DNA of 33,737 bases from Campylobacterota bacterium (GTDB lineage: Bacteria; Campylobacterota; Campylobacteria; Campylobacterales; Sulfurovaceae), in contig DSDW01000093.1 in NCBI GenBank assembly GCA_011048515.1, forward strand, positions 1-33,737, in the 5' to 3' direction. Of the stretch, positions 8,932-17,049 are shown one piece after another. The notes under the pieces were generated by a model. The model ran no database searches. It was not told the DNA's origin and saw only the letters and a list, made by a program, of their open reading frames with translations. The stretch's first letter is position 1. Each line of letters opens with the position of its first letter. A program made the translations under genes and the position numbers.

Positions 8932-9052
8932 AAAATTAATAATTAAAAATGAAGAATTAAAAATTCTGGATCGTTTTACTCTGTAAAACTTTTATCCTAT
9001 AAAAGCATTGCCACGCAATGCAAACCACCACTCCTCACTCTTAACTCTTACT
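8932..9052. repeat. Heptad element B: A/T heptads (8932-8966), three tandem 17-nt hairpins (8973-9021), inverted pyrimidine heptads (9027-9052)
   Basis: AATTAATAATTAAAAATGAAGAATTAAAAATT; GTTTTACtctGTAAAAC, CTTTTATcctATAAAAG, GCATTGCcacGCAATGC sharing end bases; CACTCCTCACTCTTAACTCTTACTT. Confidence 0.75.
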
Positions 9053-9482
9053 TCAAAAGTCCTGCCCCGTCCATTGGCGTACTGCGGTCCTCTGCGTAGA
9101 TTCTACTGCCCCCTATCACATCATATTTCCAGATAGGTGCATTTGCTTTGAAATCCTCTACAAACTCATCGATCAGCTCCAGTGCCACGCGGCGCTTGGG
9201 GGAGAAGACCGCAGAGATATACGAAGAGGTATGTACCGGCACATCGCCGATGGAGTGTGCCATCTTCACGATAGCGCCACGCGCTTCAGCCTTTCGCTGC
9301 CAACCGTCAAACCACGACTTCAATACCGGTTCATAGATATCAAAGCTCAGCGCTTCTATGCCTCCCTCGGCGCGTATCGTACCGACAAAAGGGATATAGG
9401 CCCCGTAGTTTGACTCCGCTTCCTCATCCAGCCAACGGCCGAATATCTCTTTGACATCCAACGGCCCGTTATATAGTTCCAT
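9048..9482 (-). CDS. moaE: Molybdopterin synthase catalytic subunit MoaE
   Basis: AYIPFVGTIRAEGGIEALSFDIYEP...MAHSIGDVPV...AVFSPKRRVALELIDEFVEDFKANAPIWKYD. Confidence 0.92.
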   Translation of the reverse strand: MELYNGPLDVKEIFGRWLDEEAESNYGAYIPFVGTIRAEGGIEALSFDIYEPVLKSWFDGWQRKAEARGAIVKMAHSIGDVPVHTSSYISAVFSPKRRVALELIDEFVEDFKANAPIWKYDVIGGSRIYAEDRSTPMDGAGLLK

Positions 9483-9499
9483 GTGAAAAGTTCCTTTTC

Positions 9500-9647
9500 A
9501 AATTAACAGTGAATAGTTAACAATCAATAATTAAAGTATGCATCGCTCTCGCTTTGACTCTATTATAAAAGCTTTTTACAAAAAAGCAAACAATCATTAC
9601 TACTTTTTAATTGTTACTTATTAATTTAAAGTTTGGTGATACCAAAC
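9500..9647. repeat. Heptad element C: inverted heptad tracts (9500-9536, 9602-9630) with 17-nt hairpins at 9571-9587 and 9631-9647
   Basis: AATTAAC|AGTGAAT|AGTTAAC|AATCAAT|AATTAAA; TTTTTAA|TTGTTAC|TTATTAA|TTTAAAG; GCTTTTTacaAAAAAGC; GTTTGGTgatACCAAAC. Confidence 0.65.
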
Positions 9648-9648
9648 T

Positions 9649-9870
9649 TTATCCGCCGCATACCGGGGGGAGGATCGATACCCTGTCACCGCTTTTGAGT
9701 ACAAAGTCAAGCTCCTTGACCATTGTGTCATTCACCGCTACAGCGCATTTGCTCAGCCAGGGCGCGATCGTCTCATCCTCTTTCAGCTTTGCAGAAACAT
9801 CTGCAAGCGTTTTAGCCTCCATCTCAACCGGCGCTTTGCCGATAGGGCCCAAAAATTCTACTTTTATCAT
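9649..9870 (-). CDS. moaD: MoaD/ThiS family sulfur carrier (molybdopterin synthase small subunit)
   Basis: 73 aa ending PPVCGG (C-terminal GG); adjacent to moaE. Confidence 0.9.
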   Translation of the reverse strand: MIKVEFLGPIGKAPVEMEAKTLADVSAKLKEDETIAPWLSKCAVAVNDTMVKELDFVLKSGDRVSILPPVCGG

Positions 9871-9948
9871 ATACTCTCTTTTTTTATGTTCATTTACTCT
9901 AAAGCAAAGCCTCTAAAGTATATATTGTCCCGATAGACAATTCACGGT

Positions 9949-9991
9949 GCCTGCACTCTTCAGGCGCAAAAATTGAATCGTCAAACGATTC
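9949..9991. repeat. Two 17-nt hairpins (9949-9965 with one mismatch; 9975-9991 perfect GAATCGTcaaACGATTC)
   Basis: Read directly in the intergenic region between moaD and mqnA; followed by CAGAATGACG. Confidence 0.55.
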
Positions 9992-10022
9992 CAGAATGAC
10001 GTGGATTATAAAAGTTGTTTGC

Positions 10023-10028
10023 TATAAT
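10023..10028 (+). promoter_or_regulatory. -10 TATAAT (TTTGCTATAAT) upstream of mqnA
   Basis: Extended -10-like sequence 37 bp before the ATG at 10065. Confidence 0.55.
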
Positions 10029-10064
10029 TACGCTTAAACTGCTTTCGGAGGCATATGTACATCG

Positions 10065-10715
10065 ATGTTATTTGGTTCTATCCGTTACCTCAATCTTCTT
10101 CCTTTTCAGCTCTTTTTGAAAAAACATCTGCGCTCCGATGCCGCAAAGATGGCTTTCGGATACAAACGTGCCGTGCCAAGCCAGATCAATGCCGCGCTGA
10201 AAAGAGGCGAGGTACACGCAGCCTTTATCTCTTCAGTAGAGTCCAGAAGACATCAATGTACCGATCTTGGGATCATTGCACATAAAAAGGTCTACAGTGT
10301 CTTCGTCCTCCCCGGGGCAGAGGAGAGCGATCCCGCTTCGGCAACATCCAACCGGCTTGCAAAAGTACTGGGGCTGAAGGGGAGAGTACTTATCGGGGAC
10401 CAGGCGCTGCAGTATTATCTTTCCGGGGGAGAAGGGATCGATCTTGCCGAGGCATGGTACGAAGAGACCAAGCTTCCGTTTGTCTTTGCCCGCCTCTGTT
10501 ACAACCGCCACAAAAAAGAGGTGGAGAGGCTGGCCAAACAGTTTTCCCATACCCATGCGCGCATCCCCCAGTATATGCTCAAAAGAGAGGCAAAAAAAAG
10601 AGGGATCACCCCAAAAGAGCTCTTATGGTATCTGGAACATATCGACTACCGGATGGACCACCGCTCAAAAAAAGCCTTGAAGCTTTTTCTGGATCATGCG
10701 CACAAAATAGACTGA
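10065..10715 (+). CDS. mqnA: Chorismate dehydratase MqnA-like (futalosine menaquinone pathway)
   Basis: FGSIRYLNLLPF, AFISSVESRR, VLIGDQAL, LAEAWYEETKLPFVFARLCYNR. Confidence 0.82.
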   Translation: MLFGSIRYLNLLPFQLFLKKHLRSDAAKMAFGYKRAVPSQINAALKRGEVHAAFISSVESRRHQCTDLGIIAHKKVYSVFVLPGAEESDPASATSNRLAKVLGLKGRVLIGDQALQYYLSGGEGIDLAEAWYEETKLPFVFARLCYNRHKKEVERLAKQFSHTHARIPQYMLKREAKKRGITPKELLWYLEHIDYRMDHRSKKALKLFLDHAHKID

Positions 10716-10716
10716 A

Positions 10717-13197
10717 CTACCTGTTGATCCTGTCATACAAGGTTTTGAGTCTCTCGATCTTCATAGGTTTCGCATAATAAAATCCCTGCACCTCATCACA
10801 CCCGAGCTCTCTGAGATAATCCAGCTGCACTTCACTCTCTACCCCCTCTGCCGTAACCTTCAGATCAAAGGTCTTCGCCAGTGCCACGATCGCTTTAACG
10901 ATGGCTTCATTCTCCTTTGACGCAGAGATCCCCTCAACAAATGACTTATCGATCTTCGGGCGTGTAACCGGGAGTTTTTGGAGGTAGGCCATCGATGAAT
11001 ATCCGGTACCAAAGTCATCGATGGCAAGCTCTATCCCCATATCACGCAATCTGTAAAAGGTCTGAAGTATCTGTTCCTTGTAATTTGCCGAAAAGCTCTC
11101 TGTAATTTCAAGTTCGATCATCCCAGGGATGATCTGTGTACTTTTGATGATCTTTTCCATCATCTCGACGATATCGCTGTTAAAAAGCTGAATGGGTGAG
11201 AGATTGATACTTACCTGCTGCATAGTATACCCCTCTTTTTGCAGCGCCATGAAATCACTGCAGGCTTTCTGAGCCACCCACTCGCCCAGCGGTATGATCA
11301 GATTGGTCTCCTCCAGCAGAGAGATAAATTCATCCGGACCAAGCAGTCCGAAGCGTTCGCTCTCCCATCTCACCAGTGCTTCTATCCCTATGATTTTACC
11401 GGTAGAGACAGATATCTTCGGCTGATAGAGGAGATGAAACTCTTCGCCATGACTGACGGCAGACTTCAGTGCATTGATACGTGCTACCCTCTTTTCCACC
11501 TCAGCTGCCAACTCCTGCGAGAAAAAACTGTACCCGTTGTGTCCGCGGTCCTTGGAGTGGTACATCGCCATATCCGCATGTTTGATCAATGTGATCCTAT
11601 CCTCACCGTCTTCAGGATATACCGAGATACCGATACTTACGCTCGTGTTGAGTCTGTGATCATCCCATACGAACGGTTCATTGAAGAGATCCAGGATTTT
11701 CTGCGCGGTTGCTTCAAGCATACTGAGCTCCCTCACATTCTCGATCATCACGATAAACTCATCTCCGCCGATACGGGCCAGCGTATCCACCGAGCGTATC
11801 ACATGGGTAAGCTGTGTCGCGATGGCCTGCAGGAGCTGGTCACCCACATTATGTCCCAGAGTATCATTGACCTGCTTGAACTGATCGACATCCAAAAACA
11901 TGATTGCGAGTTTTGTACCCTCTCTCTGCGCTTTTTTGACCGCATACTCAAGTCGTGACATAAAAAAGCGCCTGTTTGGCAAATTGGTCAAGGCATCATA
12001 GAGGGAAAGGAACTCAAGGTCTTTTTGTGATGCCTTCAGCTCTTTTTCACGCTTGCTGATCGTCTGGGCCAATTGATTGATGCTGTCCGAGATCATCTCC
12101 AGCTCATTTCCGCTCTGGACAGGCTGCGAGGGGGTATAGTCCCTGCGTTCTATCTTCTCTATCTGACCCATCACCTGATTAAGCGGCCGGGTCAATCTCC
12201 TTGAGACAAACCGATGCAGTGCCAGTAGCACCAGGAGTGTCACCAGCACCAGGATCGTAAGCAGCTGATACCTGTTCTCGTACAATGTTTTGATCAGCAT
12301 CGAAGTATCCAGTCTTGCAGTGAAATAGACCGTACCATTTTCTGTATTCAGCTTGGCTGCAGCGTAATAGCTGCCGTCGATATTCTTTACCTGCACTCCT
12401 TCAAACCCTCCGGGATCATGGAGCGAAAAGACAGCGGAGGCATAGGGAGCCTGCCTGCCCATCTGCAGCTCCATCCCGAGTGTACGGGACAAGGCTGAGA
12501 GATCATCGTGTTCAATGATATGTGACATCTCCATATGTGCCTTGATCTCTTTCCCCCCTTTTTCATATAAACTTTGGTGTGACTTGATGACCAGATCACC
12601 GTTGAGAAAGTGATACGTTACGATAGCCGAAGATGCATCTTCCATCTGATAATACGACTTATGCTTAAAGGGGATCAGAGGATCTTCCCGATAAAGGATC
12701 TTTCGATACTCCTGTTCACTCTCAAGTTTACTGTAAAGCACACGCTTGCCTTGATCATAGGAAAAATAGTTCAGCCTGTACTCCTCCTTTTCCTTCTGCA
12801 CAAAAGCGATCAGCTCTTCCTTTTTATCGTGAAGTGCGATATCGTCATTCAGGGAGAGTTTCACCCTGTCAAGCAACTGCCTGGCGATCAGCTTTTTCTC
12901 TTCATCCAGCAATGCCGCATTGTATTCATACTTGTTTTGATAATTGTTGATCAGATCGATCGAACTGACAAGATACTTGTCGGTGGTGATAAAGGAGACT
13001 CCCTCTTTCAGCTTGTTTTCTGTCTCTCTTGTTTCATTGTAGAGCCTTGCAAACCCGCTGATCATACGCTTTTTGGTATTTTCCATGTAGTTTTTTTTCA
13101 ACACTGTATCAAAATAGATACCCAAAAAACCGACCAGTACGATAATGGCAGCCAGAACCAGCAGGGAGAGGCTATGTGTGAGTTTGAGATTTTTCAT
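10717..13197 (-). CDS. Membrane GGDEF-EAL c-di-GMP enzyme with periplasmic sensor region
   Basis: N-terminal TM, ~270 aa periplasmic region, second TM, GGDEF (LARIGGDEFIVM with RSVD I-site 5 aa upstream), EAL (IGIEALVRWE, ITES, IDDFGTGYSSM, KIDKSFV). Confidence 0.95.
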   Translation of the reverse strand: MKNLKLTHSLSLLVLAAIIVLVGFLGIYFDTVLKKNYMENTKKRMISGFARLYNETRETENKLKEGVSFITTDKYLVSSIDLINNYQNKYEYNAALLDEEKKLIARQLLDRVKLSLNDDIALHDKKEELIAFVQKEKEEYRLNYFSYDQGKRVLYSKLESEQEYRKILYREDPLIPFKHKSYYQMEDASSAIVTYHFLNGDLVIKSHQSLYEKGGKEIKAHMEMSHIIEHDDLSALSRTLGMELQMGRQAPYASAVFSLHDPGGFEGVQVKNIDGSYYAAAKLNTENGTVYFTARLDTSMLIKTLYENRYQLLTILVLVTLLVLLALHRFVSRRLTRPLNQVMGQIEKIERRDYTPSQPVQSGNELEMISDSINQLAQTISKREKELKASQKDLEFLSLYDALTNLPNRRFFMSRLEYAVKKAQREGTKLAIMFLDVDQFKQVNDTLGHNVGDQLLQAIATQLTHVIRSVDTLARIGGDEFIVMIENVRELSMLEATAQKILDLFNEPFVWDDHRLNTSVSIGISVYPEDGEDRITLIKHADMAMYHSKDRGHNGYSFFSQELAAEVEKRVARINALKSAVSHGEEFHLLYQPKISVSTGKIIGIEALVRWESERFGLLGPDEFISLLEETNLIIPLGEWVAQKACSDFMALQKEGYTMQQVSINLSPIQLFNSDIVEMMEKIIKSTQIIPGMIELEITESFSANYKEQILQTFYRLRDMGIELAIDDFGTGYSSMAYLQKLPVTRPKIDKSFVEGISASKENEAIVKAIVALAKTFDLKVTAEGVESEVQLDYLRELGCDEVQGFYYAKPMKIERLKTLYDRINR

Positions 13198-13199
13198 TG

Positions 13200-14111
13200 T
13201 TAAAAGATGGGAGATATTTCATTCACATTCTCCGAGGTCACCAGTTTTACCGGTATCTGAATATGTTTGGGGACAGGTTCTCCTTTGAGTAGCGAAAGTA
13301 CGGCTTCCGCAGCTTCCTTTCCTCCCAGCGGGAAGAGTATGGAGGCGCTCTGTTTCCCCTGCATGATAGCCTCTTTGGCTTCAGCGGTATAGTCACATCC
13401 TACCATAATCATGGAGGCCGGGTCAATACCATGGCGGTAGAGTACCGCACGCACACCGCTCAACATGCTGTCACTCTCCGAGAAGATGGCATCCAGCCGT
13501 GTTCCTTCAGCGATGATCTTCTCCATCTCCAGGATCGCATCTCTTCTCAGGTAATTGCCGGTACGTTTGATCACCCGGATCTTTTCATGCTTGCCTATCT
13601 CCTCCAGAAACCCCTGGCTTCTCAGCTGCGTCACATCAGCTTTCTGCAGGCCCTCAAAAAGCAGCACTCTCCCCTCCCCGTTCAGCCTTTCGGCAATGAA
13701 TTGTGCTGCCAGCGCCCCGATCTTCCTGTTGTCCGAGTTGATAAAGGTCGTATAGGCATCGGTATGGACACCCCGGTCGAGGATCACCACCTTGATACCG
13801 GAAACATATGCTTTTTCGATCACTGGGACGATTGCATCAGCATCACTGGTACCCACGATCAGCACATCCACTTTTTGAGCGATCAACCCCTCTATCTGCC
13901 TGATCATCAAAGAGATCCTGCCCTCCCCGTCCGTATGGATGAACTCTATATTGGAATAAGGAGCGAGGGACTCTTTTACCTCATACACCTGGGCTTTTCT
14001 GAAATCATTTGCCATCGTATCCTGTGCGAAGGCTACTACCCGTTTGTCTGAAGCATGGACAAAACCTGTGATAATAAACAGCAATGATACGACATAAACT
14101 AAAAAACGCAT
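13200..14111 (-). CDS. Periplasmic sugar-binding-type protein (Peripla_BP_4/RbsB-like)
   Basis: Signal peptide MRFLVYVVSLLFIITGFVHA; LIVGTSDADAIVPVIEKA, VVILDRGV, GALAAQFIAERLNGEGRVLLFEG. Start ATG 14111 with GGAGGGGG upstream. Confidence 0.86.
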   Translation of the reverse strand: MRFLVYVVSLLFIITGFVHASDKRVVAFAQDTMANDFRKAQVYEVKESLAPYSNIEFIHTDGEGRISLMIRQIEGLIAQKVDVLIVGTSDADAIVPVIEKAYVSGIKVVILDRGVHTDAYTTFINSDNRKIGALAAQFIAERLNGEGRVLLFEGLQKADVTQLRSQGFLEEIGKHEKIRVIKRTGNYLRRDAILEMEKIIAEGTRLDAIFSESDSMLSGVRAVLYRHGIDPASMIMVGCDYTAEAKEAIMQGKQSASILFPLGGKEAAEAVLSLLKGEPVPKHIQIPVKLVTSENVNEISPIF

Positions 14112-14138
14112 CTCTTCCCCCTCCTTTATCAAAAAGGT

Positions 14139-15527
14139 TTACTCGATTGCAGCAACCGCCCTGTTGATTCTTTCTACCGTCTCTTCTACCCCCAGGATCG
14201 CCATGATCTCATCAAGCCCCGAACCCGTCATACCGCCGAGCAGACTGATGCGGAGCGGCTGGCCGATCTTGCCGAAACCAATCTCTTTGGTCTCAACGAT
14301 CCTCTCCAGCACTTCATGGTAGTCGCAAGGAAGGTGCAGCGTCTTCTCCCAGCTTTGCAGCATCTGCGCAAACTCTGCAAGGATCTCTTTTGCATCACCC
14401 TTGAAAGCCTTTTTAACTGCTTTTTCATCATATGCTTCAGGTCTGTGAAGGATCAGCTTGATCTGGTTTGCCAGCTCCACAAGCGTTTTCCCTCTCTCTT
14501 TGGTCGCATCAAGGAGCAGTTCGATCTTGTCATGCTCCCTGATATCCACGCCGAAAGGATGCAGAAGCTCCGCCAATTCGGCATTTGGCTTATTCTTGAT
14601 ATAGTGGGCATTGAGCCAAAGCAGTTTGTCCAGGTTGTAGTTTGAGGATGATCTGCTCAGGTTTTTCGGTTCAAAGTGCGCAATCATCTCTTCGAGACTG
14701 AAGATCTCCTGATCCCCGTAACTCCACCCAAGACGTACAAGGAAGTTGAGCAGTGCCTCGGGCAGGAAACCAAGTTTCTTGTACTCCATCACATCGGTCG
14801 CACCGTCACGTTTTGAAAGTTTTTTCCCCTGTTCATTGTTGATCATCGCCACATGGTAGAACTTCGGCAGAGCGAATCCCAGGGCGTTGTAGACAACGAT
14901 CTGCTTGGGAGTATTGTAGAGGTGGTCATCCCCGCGGATCACATCGCTCAGTCCCATCAGTGCATCATCGATCGCCACGACAAAGTTATAGGTCGGCGTA
15001 CCGTCACTCCGTGCGATGATAAAGTCATCCACCTCATCTGCCGATACACTGAATTCTCCCTTGACGCCATCGACAAAAGAGATCCTTCCCTCCTGCGGGG
15101 CCTTGATACGGATCACCGGAGAGATCCCCTCAGGCGGCGTACCGGTAAAATCACGGTACTTTCCGTTATACCGGGGGCGTTCGCCAGCTGCCATCTGAGA
15201 CTCTCTGAGGGCATCAAGCTCCTCTTTGCTCATATAGCACTTGTAGGCTTTCCCCTCATCGAGAAGCTGCTGGATATATTGCTTGTAGATATCGAAACGC
15301 CTGGATTGGTAGAACACTTCTCCGTCATAGCTCATCCCGACCCAGTCAAATGCCTGGATGATCGCCTCAAGCGCCTCTTCGGAGTTACGTGCGAGATCCG
15401 TATCCTCGATACGAAGCAAAAATTTTCCGCCTGTCTTTCTCGCCCACAGCCAGGAGAAGAGTGCGGTTCTAAGTCCACCTATATGAAGATACCCTGTCGG
15501 AGATGGTGCAAAACGTGTGACTGCCAT
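14139..15527 (-). CDS. gltX: Glutamate--tRNA ligase
   Basis: TRFAPSPTGYLHIGGLRTALFSWLWAR and KLSKRDGA motifs. Confidence 0.96.
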   Translation of the reverse strand: MAVTRFAPSPTGYLHIGGLRTALFSWLWARKTGGKFLLRIEDTDLARNSEEALEAIIQAFDWVGMSYDGEVFYQSRRFDIYKQYIQQLLDEGKAYKCYMSKEELDALRESQMAAGERPRYNGKYRDFTGTPPEGISPVIRIKAPQEGRISFVDGVKGEFSVSADEVDDFIIARSDGTPTYNFVVAIDDALMGLSDVIRGDDHLYNTPKQIVVYNALGFALPKFYHVAMINNEQGKKLSKRDGATDVMEYKKLGFLPEALLNFLVRLGWSYGDQEIFSLEEMIAHFEPKNLSRSSSNYNLDKLLWLNAHYIKNKPNAELAELLHPFGVDIREHDKIELLLDATKERGKTLVELANQIKLILHRPEAYDEKAVKKAFKGDAKEILAEFAQMLQSWEKTLHLPCDYHEVLERIVETKEIGFGKIGQPLRISLLGGMTGSGLDEIMAILGVEETVERINRAVAAIE

Positions 15528-15658
15528 AGTAATACCTTGAAGTTAAATTGTGAAATTGTAACAAAGTTGTGGTTAAAAGGAGAGTGTGATACCGGCAAAG
15601 AGAGATCTCCTCTCTGCCAGTCATCCATCAATAGATTTTTCGGCCTTACGCCAGCCTT

Positions 15659-15910
15659 CTATTTGGATTTGACATCATTTTTGACGTTCTCTACGATCGC
15701 CGGACCAATGCCTTTGACCTTTACAAGATCATCCACGGAGGCGAATGCAGCGCTGTTGCGCTCCTTGATGATCGCTTCAGCTTTTGCTTCACCTATACCT
15801 TTGATCTCCATCAGCTCCTCTTTAGAAGCTTTATTGAGATCACTGACACTCATTGCCATCAGCGAAGTACCCGTAAACAGCAATATACCCAGAATGATTT
15901 TCTTGAACAT
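15659..15910 (-). CDS. ComEA-like helix-hairpin-helix protein with signal peptide
   Basis: SDLNKASKEELMEIKGIGEAKAEAIIKERNSAAFASVDDLVKVKGIGPAIVENVK. Confidence 0.86.
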   Translation of the reverse strand: MFKKIILGILLFTGTSLMAMSVSDLNKASKEELMEIKGIGEAKAEAIIKERNSAAFASVDDLVKVKGIGPAIVENVKNDVKSK

Positions 15911-16038
15911 GTTGTCCCCTTTTTATTTGATAGCATCCCTCTTCCAAGAGATAAATTGATTGTAGCATACCTTTCTTTACGTTATCCATAGTCCATTTAA
16001 GCTATGATATTGAAATCTTTTTCAAAAAAAGGAGCATC

Positions 16039-17043
16039 ATGGCCTATGCATGGGAACTTGCACTCAGTGCATTTCTGATCTCTTTGGCAGCGCAGTTCAT
16101 CACTGTCAGATACAGCAAAAAGTTCAACCTCTTCATCGACTCCCACCTCGAAGAGAAACCTCAGCGGTTTCACCAGGATTCTACACCGCGTGCCGGAGGG
16201 ATCGGTATACTTTTAGGTATGTTCGTCCTCCTCTTCACCCCTATCGGGTGGAAACTTCTTATTACGATGATTTTAGCTTTTTTCAGCGGTATTTTTGAAG
16301 ATTTTCGTCGTTCCATGCCGCCGCGGATCCGCCTGCTCCTGCAAATGATCGCCGCCGGTGCTGCCGTAGTGCTTATGGACTCCGTGGTTCGCTACCTCGG
16401 CCTCGGGATCTACCTGCCCTATCTTGTGGCGATCACATTTAGCATCTTCAGTATCGTGGGGCTGATGAATGCCATGAATATCATCGATGGATTCAACGGC
16501 CTGGCATCCGGTGCCACCCTCCTGATCCTGCTCTCTTTGGGGCATACGGCACTGCTGGTTGAAGCCCGGGAGATGTTTGAGATGATCCTGGTGACGGGGA
16601 GTGCGGTCTTTGCTTTTTTTGTGGTCAACTTTCCCCGGGGTAAAATATTTCTGGGGGACGGGGGTGCCTATCTTATAGGATTTGTCGTGGCGCTGATCGG
16701 TATCTTCCTTGCAGGTAACTATCCCAGGATCAGCCCCTGGTATATCCTGGCGATTTTGGGCTACCCGGTATGGGAGGTGATCTTCTCGATCTACCGTAAA
16801 CTCAGGGCAGGATGCTCACCGATGCAGCCGGATGCCTACCATCTGCATATGCTGGTCTATCGGCATATCACCAAAAACAACCCTCTCACCTCGCTTCTTT
16901 TGCTTGGAGGCTACGCGCCGTTTATCCTGCTCTCTTCTCTCTTCCCGCACAACTCCAAAGCCAATATCCTGATCCTGCTGACCTTTATTCTCTCTTATCT
17001 GCTCTTCTACCGCTTTCTCTCCAAAAAAGAGCAAGCGGCGTAG
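16039..17043 (+). CDS. WecA/MraY-family undecaprenyl-phosphate sugar-1-P transferase (GT4-type membrane protein)
   Basis: TPRAGGIGI, MNIIDGFNGLASG, FLGDGGAYLIGF, DAYHLHMLVYRH. Confidence 0.86.
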   Translation: MAYAWELALSAFLISLAAQFITVRYSKKFNLFIDSHLEEKPQRFHQDSTPRAGGIGILLGMFVLLFTPIGWKLLITMILAFFSGIFEDFRRSMPPRIRLLLQMIAAGAAVVLMDSVVRYLGLGIYLPYLVAITFSIFSIVGLMNAMNIIDGFNGLASGATLLILLSLGHTALLVEAREMFEMILVTGSAVFAFFVVNFPRGKIFLGDGGAYLIGFVVALIGIFLAGNYPRISPWYILAILGYPVWEVIFSIYRKLRAGCSPMQPDAYHLHMLVYRHITKNNPLTSLLLLGGYAPFILLSSLFPHNSKANILILLTFILSYLLFYRFLSKKEQAA

Positions 17044-17049
17044 TCGCTG

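Noticed and set aside
14853-15959. 368-aa ORF antisense to gltX/comEA
   Set aside because: Antisense to two recognised genes; no domain.
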